The translations under genes were made by a program, and so were the position numbers. DNA of 64,000 bases from Thermobifida alba (lineage in GTDB: Bacteria > Actinomycetota > Actinomycetes > Streptosporangiales > Streptosporangiaceae), in the NCBI RefSeq assembly GCF_023208015.1, contig NZ_CP051627.1, positions 3,702,422 to 3,766,421 of the forward strand, given 5' to 3'. Below the pieces are notes generated by a model, which did no database searches, had not been told where the DNA came from, and saw only the letters and a list, made by a program, of their open reading frames with translations. This document shows positions 8,727-16,865 of the stretch, one piece after another (position 1 is the stretch's first letter; each line of letters starts with the position of its first letter).

Positions 8727-9164
8727 TCAGGGCCTCCGGGGAATGCGGCGCCCGGTGACGATGTCGGTCATGATGCGGATGAAGTGCGAGCGGGGCCCCG
8801 GCGCCCAGGAACGCAGCGGCAGCGCCTCCAGCACCGCCCGCTCCTCGGGGTCGTCGACCGCGTGGCCGATCCCGACCACCATCACCGACCAGCCGGTGCG
8901 CGTCGCCACGTCGTAGTCGTCCACCTCGAACGCGACCACCGTGTCCCGAGTGGCCTGCGCGAGTTTGGACTCCGGCGAGGTGCGGACGACGATGTCCGTC
9001 CCCAGCATGGTGAAGTTGACGGGTTGGACCGCGGGAAGCGCCTGGTCAGTGAAGACGATACGGCCGATCGGAGCCTCGGCCAGCAGCCGCAGGCACTCCT
9101 CCCGGGTGAGCACTTCCAACCCGGCCGTGTCGGTGGCGGCCGCGCCACGCCCATCCACGTTCAT
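8727..9164 (-). CDS. Pyridoxamine 5'-phosphate oxidase-fold (PPOX) protein
   Basis: This 145-residue split-barrel flavin/F420-binding protein belongs to the PPOX/FMN-binding group. Typical elements are the N-terminal helix LTREECLRLLAEAPIGRIVF, then LPAVQPVNFTML, then VAFEVDDYDVATRTGWSVMVVGIGHAV, and the C-terminal TDIVTGRRI. It is closely similar to the C-terminal domain of the HTH-PPOX protein at 40756-41433 (same GWSV.VVG and VTGRRI motifs). It follows the DevR-like regulator gene at 39 bp on the same strand, so the two are probably one operon. Small PPOX-fold proteins occur in the mycobacterial DosR regulon. The substrate is unknown. Confidence 0.82.
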   Translation of the reverse strand: MNVDGRGAAATDTAGLEVLTREECLRLLAEAPIGRIVFTDQALPAVQPVNFTMLGTDIVVRTSPESKLAQATRDTVVAFEVDDYDVATRTGWSVMVVGIGHAVDDPEERAVLEALPLRSWAPGPRSHFIRIMTDIVTGRRIPRRP

Positions 9165-9203
9165 GCGCCCTCCTCCTGAACGTCTCGGCCCTCCCGGAGG
9201 GAG

Positions 9204-9869
9204 TCAGATCTGGTTCTTCGCCCGCAACTGCGCGACGAGCACCGCCGCCTGGGTACGGCGTTTCAGGTCGAGCTTCCCCAGCAGGCTGGAGACGTAGTTC
9301 TTCACGGTCTTCTCCGCCAGGAAGAGCCGCTCCCCGATCTGCCGGTTGGTCAGCCCCTCCCCGATCAGGTCGAGGATCTGCCGTTCCTGCGGGGTGAGCG
9401 CGGCCAGCGGGTCGGGCCTGCCGCCGTTCTGCCGCAGCCGGTCCAGCATGCGCCCGGTGCTGCGCGGGTCGAGCAGCGAACCGCCCGCCGCGACCGTACG
9501 CACCGCCCCCACCAGATCGGAGCCGTGGATCTGCTTGAGCACGTATCCGGAGGCGCCCGCCATGACCGCCTCGAAGAGCGCGTCGTCGTCGGCGAAGGAG
9601 GTCAGCATCAGGCAGGCGATCTCGGGGTGGGCGGACCTGACCTCCCGGCACACCTCGACCCCGGAACCGTCGGGCAGCCGCACGTCGAGCACCGCCACGT
9701 CCGGTTTCACCGCGGAGATGCGGCTGAGCGCCTGCTCCGCGGTACCGGCCTCGCCGACCACCGTCAGGTCGTCCTCGTCCTCAAGGAGCGAGGCGACCCC
9801 CCGGCGCACCACCTCGTGGTCGTCGACCAGAAACACCCTGATCGGGTCAGGCGTGTCCGCCCGCGGCAT
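9204..9869 (-). CDS. DevR/DosR-like response regulator (NarL family)
   Basis: The receiver domain (FLVDDHEVVRRG, acceptor Asp62 in VAVLDVRLPDGSGVEVCREVRS) is followed by a LuxR-type HTH (LTPQERQILDLIGEGLTNRQIGERLFLAEKTVKNYVSSLLGKL). Both the LPDGSGVEVCREVRS stretch and the HTH match the DevR/DosR subgroup. It is a close paralogue of the regulator at 42481-43158, with long stretches identical (GYVLKQIHG.DLVGAVRTVA.GGSLLDP). The PPOX gene 39 bp downstream is probably co-transcribed. No kinase gene adjoins it. The DevS-like kinase at 54862 is a candidate partner, so both regulators might answer one sensor. A GGGAC-type candidate box lies about 75 bp upstream. Confidence 0.9.
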   Translation of the reverse strand: MPRADTPDPIRVFLVDDHEVVRRGVASLLEDEDDLTVVGEAGTAEQALSRISAVKPDVAVLDVRLPDGSGVEVCREVRSAHPEIACLMLTSFADDDALFEAVMAGASGYVLKQIHGSDLVGAVRTVAAGGSLLDPRSTGRMLDRLRQNGGRPDPLAALTPQERQILDLIGEGLTNRQIGERLFLAEKTVKNYVSSLLGKLDLKRRTQAAVLVAQLRAKNQI

Positions 9870-9944
9870 GCTGCCTCCCTGGTTTCCTCGTCTCTCTTCG
9901 ACCGTAACGGCCGAGCCCCGGGGAGGCCGCGCCGAACGGCTCGA

Positions 9945-9967
9945 TTAGTCCCGCCAAAGGTCCCGAA
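9945..9967 (-). promoter_or_regulatory. Candidate DevR/DosR box upstream of the regulator-PPOX operon
   Basis: On the minus strand TTCGGGACCTTTGGC matches the left half and centre of the DosR consensus TTSGGGACTWWAGTCCCSAA. A second GGGACTAA half-site follows immediately. It lies about 75 bp ahead of the regulator start, where an activator site is expected. The right half is degenerate. Confidence 0.5.
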
Positions 9968-10075
9968 CCGGGGCGCCGCCGCGGTCCGGTCCGGGTGGGG
10001 CCCGCGGGACCGGCGGGGTCCCGGAGAAAAATCTGCCGTGTGGGGAATCCTCGGAGGCCCCCGTCCGTTGCACAA

Positions 10076-10220
10076 GGCGTGGGTCGGTGCGGTAGCAAGT
10101 GTCCCCCGGGCTCCAACCACAGCCTTCGCGGAATACCGCGCCCGCACACCACCTCGGTGGTGGCCGCGGGCGGTCTCCGGAGCCGCGTTGCGCAATCCGC
10201 CGTGAGGCGACCGCCGTACC
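10076..10220. repeat. Tandem non-coding repeat, copy 1 (145 bp)
   Basis: This copy is about 99% identical to copy 2 at 10317-10461; the only differences I see are two adjacent bases near 10151. The start-to-start distance is 241 bp, and weaker similarity continues into the spacer. It contains several short hairpins, including CGCGG-AATA-CCGCG and CACCAC/GTGGTG. No reading frame in it looks like protein. Confidence 0.9.
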
Positions 10221-10316
10221 GGCCCACACCGTCAACCCCCGGCGGGTCCCTCCGGGACCGCGGAGCAGAGCCTCCGGTCGGGGAATGACCCCCACGACGG
10301 CCCTGTTGTACAGTGG

Positions 10317-10461
10317 GGCGTGGGTCGGTGCGGTAGCAAGTGTCCCCCGGGCTCCAACCACAGCCTTCGCGGAATACCGCGCCCGCACACCACTCCGGTG
10401 GTGGCCGCGGGCGGTCTCCGGAGCCGCGTTGCGCAATCCGCCGTGAGGCGACCGCCGTACC
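10317..10461. repeat. Tandem non-coding repeat, copy 2 (145 bp)
   Basis: This is the second copy of the 145-bp unit at 10076-10220. It is followed within 15 bp by a strong hairpin terminator (10476-10510). If transcribed on the plus strand, copy 2 would yield a discrete short RNA. The function is unknown. Confidence 0.9.
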
Positions 10462-10475
10462 GCTCCACAGACGTC

Positions 10476-10510
10476 GAAGGCCCCGCCGGGTTCCGCCCGG
10501 CGGGGCCTTC
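10476..10510. terminator. Strong hairpin terminator
   Basis: A perfect 15-bp inverted repeat occupies 10476-10490 and 10496-10510 with a TTCCG loop. It is flanked by CGTCGAAGG on one side and a CTTCTCCGTTCC pyrimidine tract on the other. It can end transcripts from the duplicated unit (plus strand) and from the aldehyde dehydrogenase (minus strand). Confidence 0.8.
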
Positions 10511-10535
10511 TCCGTTCCGGCGCCCCGCGGCCGGC

Positions 10536-12005
10536 TCAGAACCCGGCGATGCCGACGTACTTGGTCTCCAGGTACTCGTCGATGCCGACACTGCCGCCCT
10601 CGCGGCCCAGCCCGGACTGCTTGACCCCGCCGAACGGGGCCGCCGGGTTGGACACGATGCCCTGGTTGAGGCCGACCATGCCGGTCTCCAACCCCTCCGA
10701 CATGCGCAGCGCACGCCCCAGATCCCGCGTGAACACGTAGCTGACCAGACCGAACTCGGTGTTGTTGGCTTCGGCGAGCGCTTCCTGTTCGGTGTCGAAG
10801 GGAATGACCGGCGCCACCGGGCCGAAGATCTCGGTGCGGGACACCTCGCTGTCCTTGGGCACGTCGGTGAGGACGGTGGGCCGGTAGAAGTAGCCGGCGC
10901 CCTCGCCGGGCTCCCCGCCGAGCAGCACCCGCGCCCCCCGGTGCACCGCGTCGTCGACCAGGTCCTGCACCTTGCCGCGGGCCCGGTCGTCGATGAGCGG
11001 CCCCACGTCCACCCCGGCCTCGGTGCCGCGGCCCATCCGCAGCGCGGCCATGCGTCCGGTGAGCCGCTCCGCGAACTCCCCGACCACCCCGGACTGCACG
11101 TAGATGCGGTTGGCGGCGGTGCACGCCTCCCCGATGTTGCGCATCTTCGCCTGCATCGCCCCGGCCACGGCGGCGTCCAGGTCGGCGTCGTCGAACACGA
11201 GGAAGGGCGCGTTGCCGCCCAGTTCCATGGAGGTGCGCAGCACCTGGTCGGCGCTCTGCTTGATGAGGGCGCGCCCCACCGGGGTGGACCCGGTGAACGA
11301 CAGTTTGCGCAGTCGGCCGTCGCGCAGCAGCGGCCCGGTCACCCCGCCCGCGTCGGTGGTGGTCAGCACGCTGAGCACCCCGTCGGGCAGCCCCGCCTCC
11401 TGGAGGACGTCGGCGAGCGCCAGCGCCGACAGCGGCGTCTGCTGCGCGGGTTTGAGGATCATGGTGCAGCCCGCCGCCACCGCCGGGCCGATCTTGCGGG
11501 TGCCCATCGCCATGGGGAAGTTCCACGGGGTGATGAGCAGCGACGGCCCCACCGGCTGCCGCATGACCAGCAGGCGGCTCTGCCCGTTCGGGGCGACCGC
11601 GTAGCCGCCGCCGATCCGCACCGCCTCCTCCGCGAACCAGCGGAAGAAGTCGGCGGCGTAGGCGATCTCCCCCTTGGACTCGGCCACCGGCTTGCCCATC
11701 TCCAGGGTCATGAGCAGCGCCAGGTCGTCCTGGCGGTCCATGAGCAGCTCGTAGGCGCGCCGCAGGATCTCCCCGCGCTCCCGCGGCGGATACTGGGCCC
11801 AGGAGGCCTGCGCGGCGGCCGCCGCCTCCAACGCGTCCATCCCGTCGGCCTGTCCGGCGTCAGCGACCTCACACAGCACCGACCCGGTCGCGGGATCCTC
11901 CACCTTGAACGTCGCCCCCGACCGGGCGTCCCGCCAGTGCCCGCCGACACACAACTGCTTGGGCACCCGCTCGACGATCCGCGCCTCGCGTTCCACCGTG
12001 GTCAT
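10536..12005 (-). CDS. gabD: NAD(P)-dependent succinate-semialdehyde/aldehyde dehydrogenase
   Basis: This is an aldehyde dehydrogenase superfamily enzyme of 489 residues, the usual length for GabD. It carries the Rossmann-binding region (PWNFPMAMGTRKIGPAVAAGCTMILKPAQQTP), the loop FTGSTPVGRAL, the catalytic Glu in MELGGNAPFLVFDDAD, and the catalytic Cys in GEACTAANRIYV. The C-terminal motif EIFGPVAPVIPF is also present. NAFGPV-type and GLNQGIVSNPAAPFGGVKQSGLGREGG features favour succinate-semialdehyde dehydrogenase. The ATG at 12005 follows GAGAGGAG; a longer frame to 12065 lacks a ribosome site. It stands alone between the duplicated non-coding units and tRNA-Arg. The exact substrate is inferred from family similarity. 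Confidence 0.88.
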   Translation of the reverse strand: MTTVEREARIVERVPKQLCVGGHWRDARSGATFKVEDPATGSVLCEVADAGQADGMDALEAAAAAQASWAQYPPRERGEILRRAYELLMDRQDDLALLMTLEMGKPVAESKGEIAYAADFFRWFAEEAVRIGGGYAVAPNGQSRLLVMRQPVGPSLLITPWNFPMAMGTRKIGPAVAAGCTMILKPAQQTPLSALALADVLQEAGLPDGVLSVLTTTDAGGVTGPLLRDGRLRKLSFTGSTPVGRALIKQSADQVLRTSMELGGNAPFLVFDDADLDAAVAGAMQAKMRNIGEACTAANRIYVQSGVVGEFAERLTGRMAALRMGRGTEAGVDVGPLIDDRARGKVQDLVDDAVHRGARVLLGGEPGEGAGYFYRPTVLTDVPKDSEVSRTEIFGPVAPVIPFDTEQEALAEANNTEFGLVSYVFTRDLGRALRMSEGLETGMVGLNQGIVSNPAAPFGGVKQSGLGREGGSVGIDEYLETKYVGIAGF

Positions 12006-12179
12006 GGCCGGACTCCTCTCGGTCGTGTCGGTCCTGCACCGTCTCGCGGTACGCCTGCCCGACACACCCCGCGGCTAACGGCCACCGGGACGGTCCCGGA
12101 TTAATCGGTCCAGGCCATCCCCCGTCCTGTGCTACAGTTTTTCGTGTCGGCGCGCCGAGCAGCGCCGCAGCACAACCCA

Positions 12180-12252
12180 GCACTCGTAGCTCAACGGATA
12201 GAGCATCTGACTACGGATCAGAAGGTTGGGGGTTCGAGTCCCTCCGAGTGCG
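12180..12252 (+). tRNA. tRNA-Arg (anticodon ACG)
   Basis: This is a complete 73-nt cloverleaf. The acceptor stem is GCACTCG/CGAGTGC with discriminator G, the D-arm has GCTCAACGGATAGAGC, the anticodon loop is CTACGGA within TCTGA/TCAGA stems, and the T-arm has TTCGAGT. CCA is not encoded. Its 3' half is the attachment site of the integrative element that follows. A 45-bp copy of that half stands at 21161-21205, so the tRNA remains intact after integration. Confidence 0.97.
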
Positions 12253-12253
12253 C
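12209..12253 (+). mobile_element. attL, 45-bp core within tRNA-Arg
   Basis: This 45-bp stretch covers the anticodon loop to the tRNA 3' end and is repeated exactly at 21161-21205. The repeat stops precisely one base beyond the discriminator, as expected for tRNA-targeted tyrosine integrases. Confidence 0.95.
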
Positions 12254-12261
12254 GCACGTCA

Positions 12262-12292
12262 AAGGGCCGTTCCTCATCGAGGAGCGGCCCTT
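12262..12292. terminator. Hairpin terminator between tRNA-Arg and int
   Basis: A 14-bp stem with one G-T pair and a 3-nt loop (AAGGGCCG.../...CGGCCCTT) lies 9 bp after the tRNA and 16 bp before the int stop. On the minus strand TTTGACG follows. It can end both the tRNA transcript and the int transcript. Confidence 0.75.
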
Positions 12293-12293
12293 G

Positions 12294-12312
12294 TGCTAAC
12301 GCTCTTGCTAAC
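12294..12312. promoter_or_regulatory. Paired TGCTAAC repeats, left end of element
   Basis: TGCTAAC occurs at 12294-12300 and 12306-12312, exactly 12 bp apart. The same pair with the same spacing occurs near the right end (21037-21055). Symmetric placement near both att sites suggests arm-type integrase or Xis binding sites. Confidence 0.6.
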
Positions 12313-13498
12313 AGCCCTCCCGCACCGCCTGGGCGAAGGCGTCGGCCACCGCGGCCATCTGCTCCCGGACCACGTGCGCGTACACCCGCAGGGTCACCGA
12401 CGGGTCGGCGTGCCCGAGGCGAGCAGCGACCAGGTGCACGGGCACCCCGGCCAGCAGCAGCGTGGTCGCGTGGACGTGCCGGAGATCATGCAGCCGTGCC
12501 GGCGGAAGCCGCTCAGCCGGTCCCGGTCCCTGCGCCGGTTCGTTGTACCTGCGGATCAACTGCCTCATCAATGAGGACACCGTGTCGGGGTGAATCGGCT
12601 CACCCCATGCCGTGGTGAACACGTAGCCGTCGGGGTCGCCTTTCCACGCCTCTCCCAGGACCTGACGTTCTCTGTCCTGTTCGGCACGGTGACGACGGAG
12701 CACGCCCACCGTCTCCGCGTCGAGGCCCACCACCCGGGACCGCCCGCTCTTGGTGGAGCCTTCCACTCGCCTGCCGTCGATGACGGAGACCGAACGGGCG
12801 ATGCGGACCTCCGCGGAGTCGAGGTCGACGTCCGGCCAGCGCAGGCACAGCAGTTCCCCGCGCCGAGCCCCCGTGTAGGCAGCCACGTGGAAGAACGCCC
12901 ACAGCCGGTGGCTGCGTGCCGCCTCTTCCAAGAACACCTTCAGTTGGGCAGGTGTCCACACCTCCCCCGGCTCCGAACGCTTCTTACGAGGCCGCTTGGC
13001 CCGCTCCACGGGGTTGCTGGGGAGGAGCTGTTCAATCTCCACGGCGTCGCGGAACGCCTTGCGCAGCACGGCATGGACGTACTCGACCGTACGCGGCGAC
13101 AGTCCTTTGCCGTCGCGCCCACCACTTGCCGAAAGATCTCGGTAGAGCTTGGTGATGGTTGCCGGACGGACCGCTTGCAACCGCATCTCCCCGATGCGGG
13201 GAACGACGTACCGATCAACGAGGAACCGGTACATCTGCAACGTTTTCGGCTTGATCTGCACAGAGTGCGTGTCCAGCCATTCGGTCAGATAGTCGGTCAC
13301 GGTGACCTGGTTGCGTTCGATGTATTCGCCGCGTCGGGCTTTGACCCGTGCTTCGTCGCGGGCGGCTTTGGCTTCGTCTTCGGTGGCGAAGCCGCCGACC
13401 CACTTGGGTTTGCTCACTCCGGTTTCCGGGGCGGGGACGCGGATGACGTAGGACCAGGTCTTGCCGCGTTTCATCACGCCGTCGCGGAGCTTGCCCAT
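12308..13498 (-). CDS. int: Tyrosine-type site-specific integrase of the AICE
   Basis: It catalyses integration into, and excision from, tRNA-Arg. The N-terminal part (residues 1-60, GKTWSYVIRVPAPETGVSKPKWVGGF) is the arm-binding AP2-like region. A SAM-like core-binding domain follows (YLTEWLDTHSVQIKPKTLQMYRFLVDRYVVPRIG). The catalytic domain shows Arg in YTGARRGELLCLRW, Lys in STKSGRSR, HxxR in LHDLRHVHAT, and His plus the nucleophile Tyr in LGHADPSVTLRVYAH. ATG 13498 has GGAGGAGG just upstream and gives about 396 residues, typical for AICE integrases. The same frame continues upstream without a stop into the excisionase reading frame, so an Xis-Int fusion is formally possible. Confidence 0.92.
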   Translation of the reverse strand: MGKLRDGVMKRGKTWSYVIRVPAPETGVSKPKWVGGFATEDEAKAARDEARVKARRGEYIERNQVTVTDYLTEWLDTHSVQIKPKTLQMYRFLVDRYVVPRIGEMRLQAVRPATITKLYRDLSASGGRDGKGLSPRTVEYVHAVLRKAFRDAVEIEQLLPSNPVERAKRPRKKRSEPGEVWTPAQLKVFLEEAARSHRLWAFFHVAAYTGARRGELLCLRWPDVDLDSAEVRIARSVSVIDGRRVEGSTKSGRSRVVGLDAETVGVLRRHRAEQDRERQVLGEAWKGDPDGYVFTTAWGEPIHPDTVSSLMRQLIRRYNEPAQGPGPAERLPPARLHDLRHVHATTLLLAGVPVHLVAARLGHADPSVTLRVYAHVVREQMAAVADAFAQAVREGC

Positions 13499-13692
13499 CA
13501 GGCCGCCTCCTCCTTGGTCGAGGAGGCCGGAGACGTAGTCGTCCAGTGCGGAGACGGGGATGCGGCGGGAACCGCCGATGCGCAGCGAGCGCACCGCCCC
13601 GGAGACGAGCAGTTCGTAGAGCTTGCTTCGGGAGATCGCCAGCACGCGCGCGGCTTCGGGAACGGTCAGGAGGAGGCGTGGGGGGTGGTCAT
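13499..13692 (-). pseudogene. xis: Excisionase (xis) reading frame, start separated by a one-base frame break
   Basis: The region encodes a short helix-turn-helix excisionase: LLLTVPEAARVLAISRSK, then LYELLVSGAVRSLRIGGSRR and IPVSALDDYVSGLL. The only good start is ATG 13692, which overlaps the rep stop as ATGA. In the sequence given it leads to a stop after eight codons. One extra base in the six-base homopolymer at 13680-13685 would join that ATG to the HTH frame. At its 3' end the frame runs into int without a stop; the phase that would end in TGATG, overlapping the int ATG, is another one. Either base-call errors or true damage could explain this. Excision may depend on which. Confidence 0.6.
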
Positions 13693-15377
13693 GCTGCCCT
13701 CTGTTCAGTTGCTGAAAGAGTGGTCTGTTGTGCCGCGTGGAGTGCTGCGCGGCGTTTCAGCGTCTCGCCGACGGCCCGCAACAGGCGGTGTTCGCGGGGT
13801 GGCACGTCCGGGTCGGTGGGTCGGGCCAGTTCCCAGGCGATGCGGTCGCCGTCGCCGAGGAAGCGCAGCGGGAAGGCTGCGGGTTGCGTGTTCTCCTGGG
13901 CGTGGCCAGGGTTGGTGGGGTCGAGGCCGAGGGTGCGCAGGACCCAGGCCAGGCGGTCGGCCTTGTGGTCGGCCAGGGTCTTGCCGGACCACTTGCGTGA
14001 GACCAGGACGCGCCGACCCGCATAGCCCAGGTGTTCGCGCCGGTGGGCTTTGGAGGTGCAAAACCCCGGGCGCAGTCCTGGTTTGGCGTCTTTGGGTTGG
14101 ATGCCGTAGCGCAGCCAGTTCGCACACCTCGGCGAACACGGCTCGAACCGCAGCGCGTCAAGCAACCGGTCCACGTGCTGTTCCTGCGCCACCGTCTCCA
14201 CGGCGTGGCATTCGGCGATGTCCTTGGTCAGGTACTTGGCCAGGTAGCGGATGCACCGGTCGGCGTCGGGGGATCCGGCAAGCACGCCTTTGGCGTCGAC
14301 TTGGGGGCCGAAGCGGACCACGTGCAGGGGTTGGGCGTGGGGGTCGGCGTCCAGGGCGTCGAGGGCTTGGTCCCAGGTGGGCAGGACTTCGCCCGTCTGT
14401 GGGTCGAGGTAGGAGCTGGTTGCTTCGTCCCAGACGGGAAGGTGGTCGCCGTCGAAGACCACCCGATCAGTCGGAGGCCACCACACCTGGTGGTAGGTGG
14501 CCGCCGCGATCTGCCGCAGCTCCGCACGCGGGATCGTGCCGCGGATCGCCATGTGCAGATGCGGAGCAAGACGCCGCTGCGGCTCCACGGTGGCGAAGTA
14601 CTGCACCTCGAAACCCGCGACGCGGCGGAGGTTCTGCACGAACCGGTCCACCAGCTTGGAAAAGTGCAGGGCATCGCGTGCGGCCCGCCGGTAGTCGTAG
14701 GAGGCCGGGTCCACCGGTGTGCCGTCGGAGCGCACCCGCCCGTAGGAGTCACAGGTCAGCGTGACGAACAGCGACGGCCGAAACACCCTGCCGATGTCGG
14801 GGTCGGTGAAGGCCCGGCCCACGGTGCGGCGCACCATCGGACGCTTGGGCAACTCCGGGGCATCCTGCCGCCGCCGAGTGGAGCGCACCCGCCGAGACCG
14901 AGCCCTAGCCGCCGAGGAAGCGGGAGCGACCCGGCCGCGCAGCCCCGAGGCGGCGATCTCTTCGTCAAGGTCCGCGATCGCCGCATCCAGTTCGGCCAGG
15001 GCCTCGGGGTCAGCGCCACGAGCGGCCAGCCGGTCGCGTTCAGCCGTGACCACCGCCCGCCGTTCCACCCAGGCCCGCTGCACCGTGGTCGGTTCGTTGG
15101 GGGTGATGACGGGTTCTTCGGCCAGGTGCCAGCCCTCCTCACACTGAGTGCGCCGCAGGGACCGCTTGCGCCGCGCACAGGCCGGGCAGCGGGATTCCAG
15201 CGTGGACCCGCAGGGCACGTCGATGACCTCGCTGGCCCCGGTGGTGGTGTCGATGCGCCGTAGGGCCACCGGGCGGATGCACACCCCGTGGTCGGCAGCG
15301 ACCTGTTCAGCGACCACCCGCGCCAACGGCTGAGCCAGACGTTCGGCGCGGGTGGTCTTACCGGTCGGCGTGGGCAT
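13689..15377 (-). CDS. RepSA-like rolling-circle replication initiator
   Basis: This 562-residue initiator nicks the double-strand origin of the excised circle. Visible features are a CxxC zinc-ribbon-like pair near residue 69 (CPACARRK), motif I LFVTLTCDSYG, the metal-binding HUH-type motif LAPHLHMAIRG, and the motif around IRYLAKYLTKD. These match the pSAM2 RepSA group. ATG 15377 follows directly after the TraB stop (TAGATG), and its own stop overlaps the xis ATG, so traB-rep-xis-int form one tightly packed transcript. In RepSA relatives the origin can lie within or beside rep; it was not located here. Confidence 0.9.
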   Translation of the reverse strand: MPTPTGKTTRAERLAQPLARVVAEQVAADHGVCIRPVALRRIDTTTGASEVIDVPCGSTLESRCPACARRKRSLRRTQCEEGWHLAEEPVITPNEPTTVQRAWVERRAVVTAERDRLAARGADPEALAELDAAIADLDEEIAASGLRGRVAPASSAARARSRRVRSTRRRQDAPELPKRPMVRRTVGRAFTDPDIGRVFRPSLFVTLTCDSYGRVRSDGTPVDPASYDYRRAARDALHFSKLVDRFVQNLRRVAGFEVQYFATVEPQRRLAPHLHMAIRGTIPRAELRQIAAATYHQVWWPPTDRVVFDGDHLPVWDEATSSYLDPQTGEVLPTWDQALDALDADPHAQPLHVVRFGPQVDAKGVLAGSPDADRCIRYLAKYLTKDIAECHAVETVAQEQHVDRLLDALRFEPCSPRCANWLRYGIQPKDAKPGLRPGFCTSKAHRREHLGYAGRRVLVSRKWSGKTLADHKADRLAWVLRTLGLDPTNPGHAQENTQPAAFPLRFLGDGDRIAWELARPTDPDVPPREHRLLRAVGETLKRRAALHAAQQTTLSATEQRAA

Positions 15378-16865
15378 CTACGCGGCCTCTCCCACCACGC
15401 GCAGAGTCGCCGTCACCATCGAATCCGCCGACCCCACCGCCGCACTTGCCGAGGAGGCCCGTTGGACCACGGCCGCCATAGCGTCAATGTCGTCATCGCA
15501 GACGTAGGCCGCCCGCACCCGCACCGGCATGGGAGAGCCCTCCAGCCGGACGAACGCCACCCCAGGAAGGGCCGGATCGATCAGGTGCGCGTTCGCGCCC
15601 CGGTCGCGTGCGCCTTCGCCGAGCACCATGTCGACCTGGGCGGCCTCATCCAGGCGCAGGGCGATCTTGTCGGGAAACAGGTTGCGCAGGTTCATGAACT
15701 CCTTGCGCGGATCCTGCAACGCCACCAGGACGCAAAACCCCACCGAACGCCCCTGGGATGTGAGCGTGGCGATCGCGTTCTCCGCGCGACGCCGCACGTC
15801 CCGGTCGGGGTGGTAGGCGGTCAGGAACGCCACCTCATCCAACACCACCACCACGAACGGATCCTCGGTCGTGGGAGTGTGGGAGCGTCGGTGTCCGGCG
15901 TAGCGTTCGGCCCGGTTCTGCATCTCGGCCACCGCGTCTTCCAGCAGGGCCACCGCCGCTTCTCCCGTGTCGGCATACCGGGCGAACAGGGAGCGGCCGT
16001 AGGACAGTTCCATCCGCTTGGGATCCACCGCCCACACCTGCACCGTCCCGTCCACCAGGGCCGGAAGCATGGCACGGACCGCCGACCACAGCACCGAGCC
16101 CTTACCCGAGCCGGTCACCCCCACCACCAGCACATGCGTGCCGTGCAACCTGAGCCGCCACAGCGTGCCGTCCTCCTGAAGCCCCACCGGCAGCGCTCCC
16201 AGATCGACCGCCTCGGGCACGTCCAGGGCGTCGATGGGGGCGGCGAGGGTGTCCCAGCGCGGGAACTCGCACACGATGTCACGCGGGCCGAGCACCACCA
16301 CCCGGCAGGAGGGCGCGCCGAACCCGTGCGCCAACTCGGCAACCCGGTTCTCGAAGTCCGCGGGAGTCGTGCCCGCCACCAGGCGCACGCGCACCCGGTC
16401 GGCCCACTCCGAACACGTCACCCGCCGAATCCGGGGCAGGTACTGGCGCTCTTGGTAGGTCTCAGCCAACCCCGCCACCACGAGCACCGGCTGCCACTGA
16501 CGGGCATACACCCACCACCACCGCCAAGCGGCCAGCAGCCGCAGCCCCACCCACCGGCGAAACGAGGAAGGCCAGCGCCGCCACCACACCAACAACCCCA
16601 CATCCACCAGCGACCAAGCCACCGCCACGACCACCCAGCCGAACCAGTGCCAGACGAGGAACGAGACAACAGCCGCCACCGTGGCGATGGGGAAGCGGAA
16701 CGGCAGCCCCACCACCAGCACCAAGGCGCGGGCCAGCCAGCGGGCCACGATCAACGCCACCGGCGTGGGCAGCACCGGCGTGGCGAACCGGAACGCCTGC
16801 GCCGGAACCGGAGTCGTCACCGACACCTGCTGGGCGGCCGGGCGAGGAGACCACCACATCAGCAC
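15378..16865 (-). CDS. FtsK/SpoIIIE-like conjugal DNA translocase (TraB/TraSA type)
   Basis: TraB-type proteins pump double-stranded plasmid DNA between mycelia and are the only transfer ATPase these elements need. The 495-residue protein has two to three N-terminal transmembrane helices (about residues 32-52, 57-75, 77-93) and a linker. The ATPase core has Walker A VVGVTGSGKGS and Walker B FVVVVLDEVAFL. A conserved TSQGRSVGFCVLVALQDPRKEF region (FtsK box) follows. The C-terminus probably includes the DNA-recognition region. It overlaps the upstream small gene by 7 bp and abuts rep, so it lies mid-operon. Confidence 0.9.
   Translation of the reverse strand: MLMWWSPRPAAQQVSVTTPVPAQAFRFATPVLPTPVALIVARWLARALVLVVGLPFRFPIATVAAVVSFLVWHWFGWVVVAVAWSLVDVGLLVWWRRWPSSFRRWVGLRLLAAWRWWWVYARQWQPVLVVAGLAETYQERQYLPRIRRVTCSEWADRVRVRLVAGTTPADFENRVAELAHGFGAPSCRVVVLGPRDIVCEFPRWDTLAAPIDALDVPEAVDLGALPVGLQEDGTLWRLRLHGTHVLVVGVTGSGKGSVLWSAVRAMLPALVDGTVQVWAVDPKRMELSYGRSLFARYADTGEAAVALLEDAVAEMQNRAERYAGHRRSHTPTTEDPFVVVVLDEVAFLTAYHPDRDVRRRAENAIATLTSQGRSVGFCVLVALQDPRKEFMNLRNLFPDKIALRLDEAAQVDMVLGEGARDRGANAHLIDPALPGVAFVRLEGSPMPVRVRAAYVCDDDIDAMAAVVQRASSASAAVGSADSMVTATLRVVGEAA

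Noticed and set aside
12085-12099. Palindrome CCGGGACGGTCCCGG as a DevR box
   Set aside because: The half-sites are only one base apart, not four as in DosR-type boxes, so the geometry is wrong. It may be a minor operator or hairpin ahead of the aldehyde dehydrogenase.
10320-12104. 594-residue open frame on the plus strand
   Set aside because: It is antisense to the aldehyde dehydrogenase along most of its length; composition is His/Arg/Pro/Gly-rich shadow sequence without motifs.
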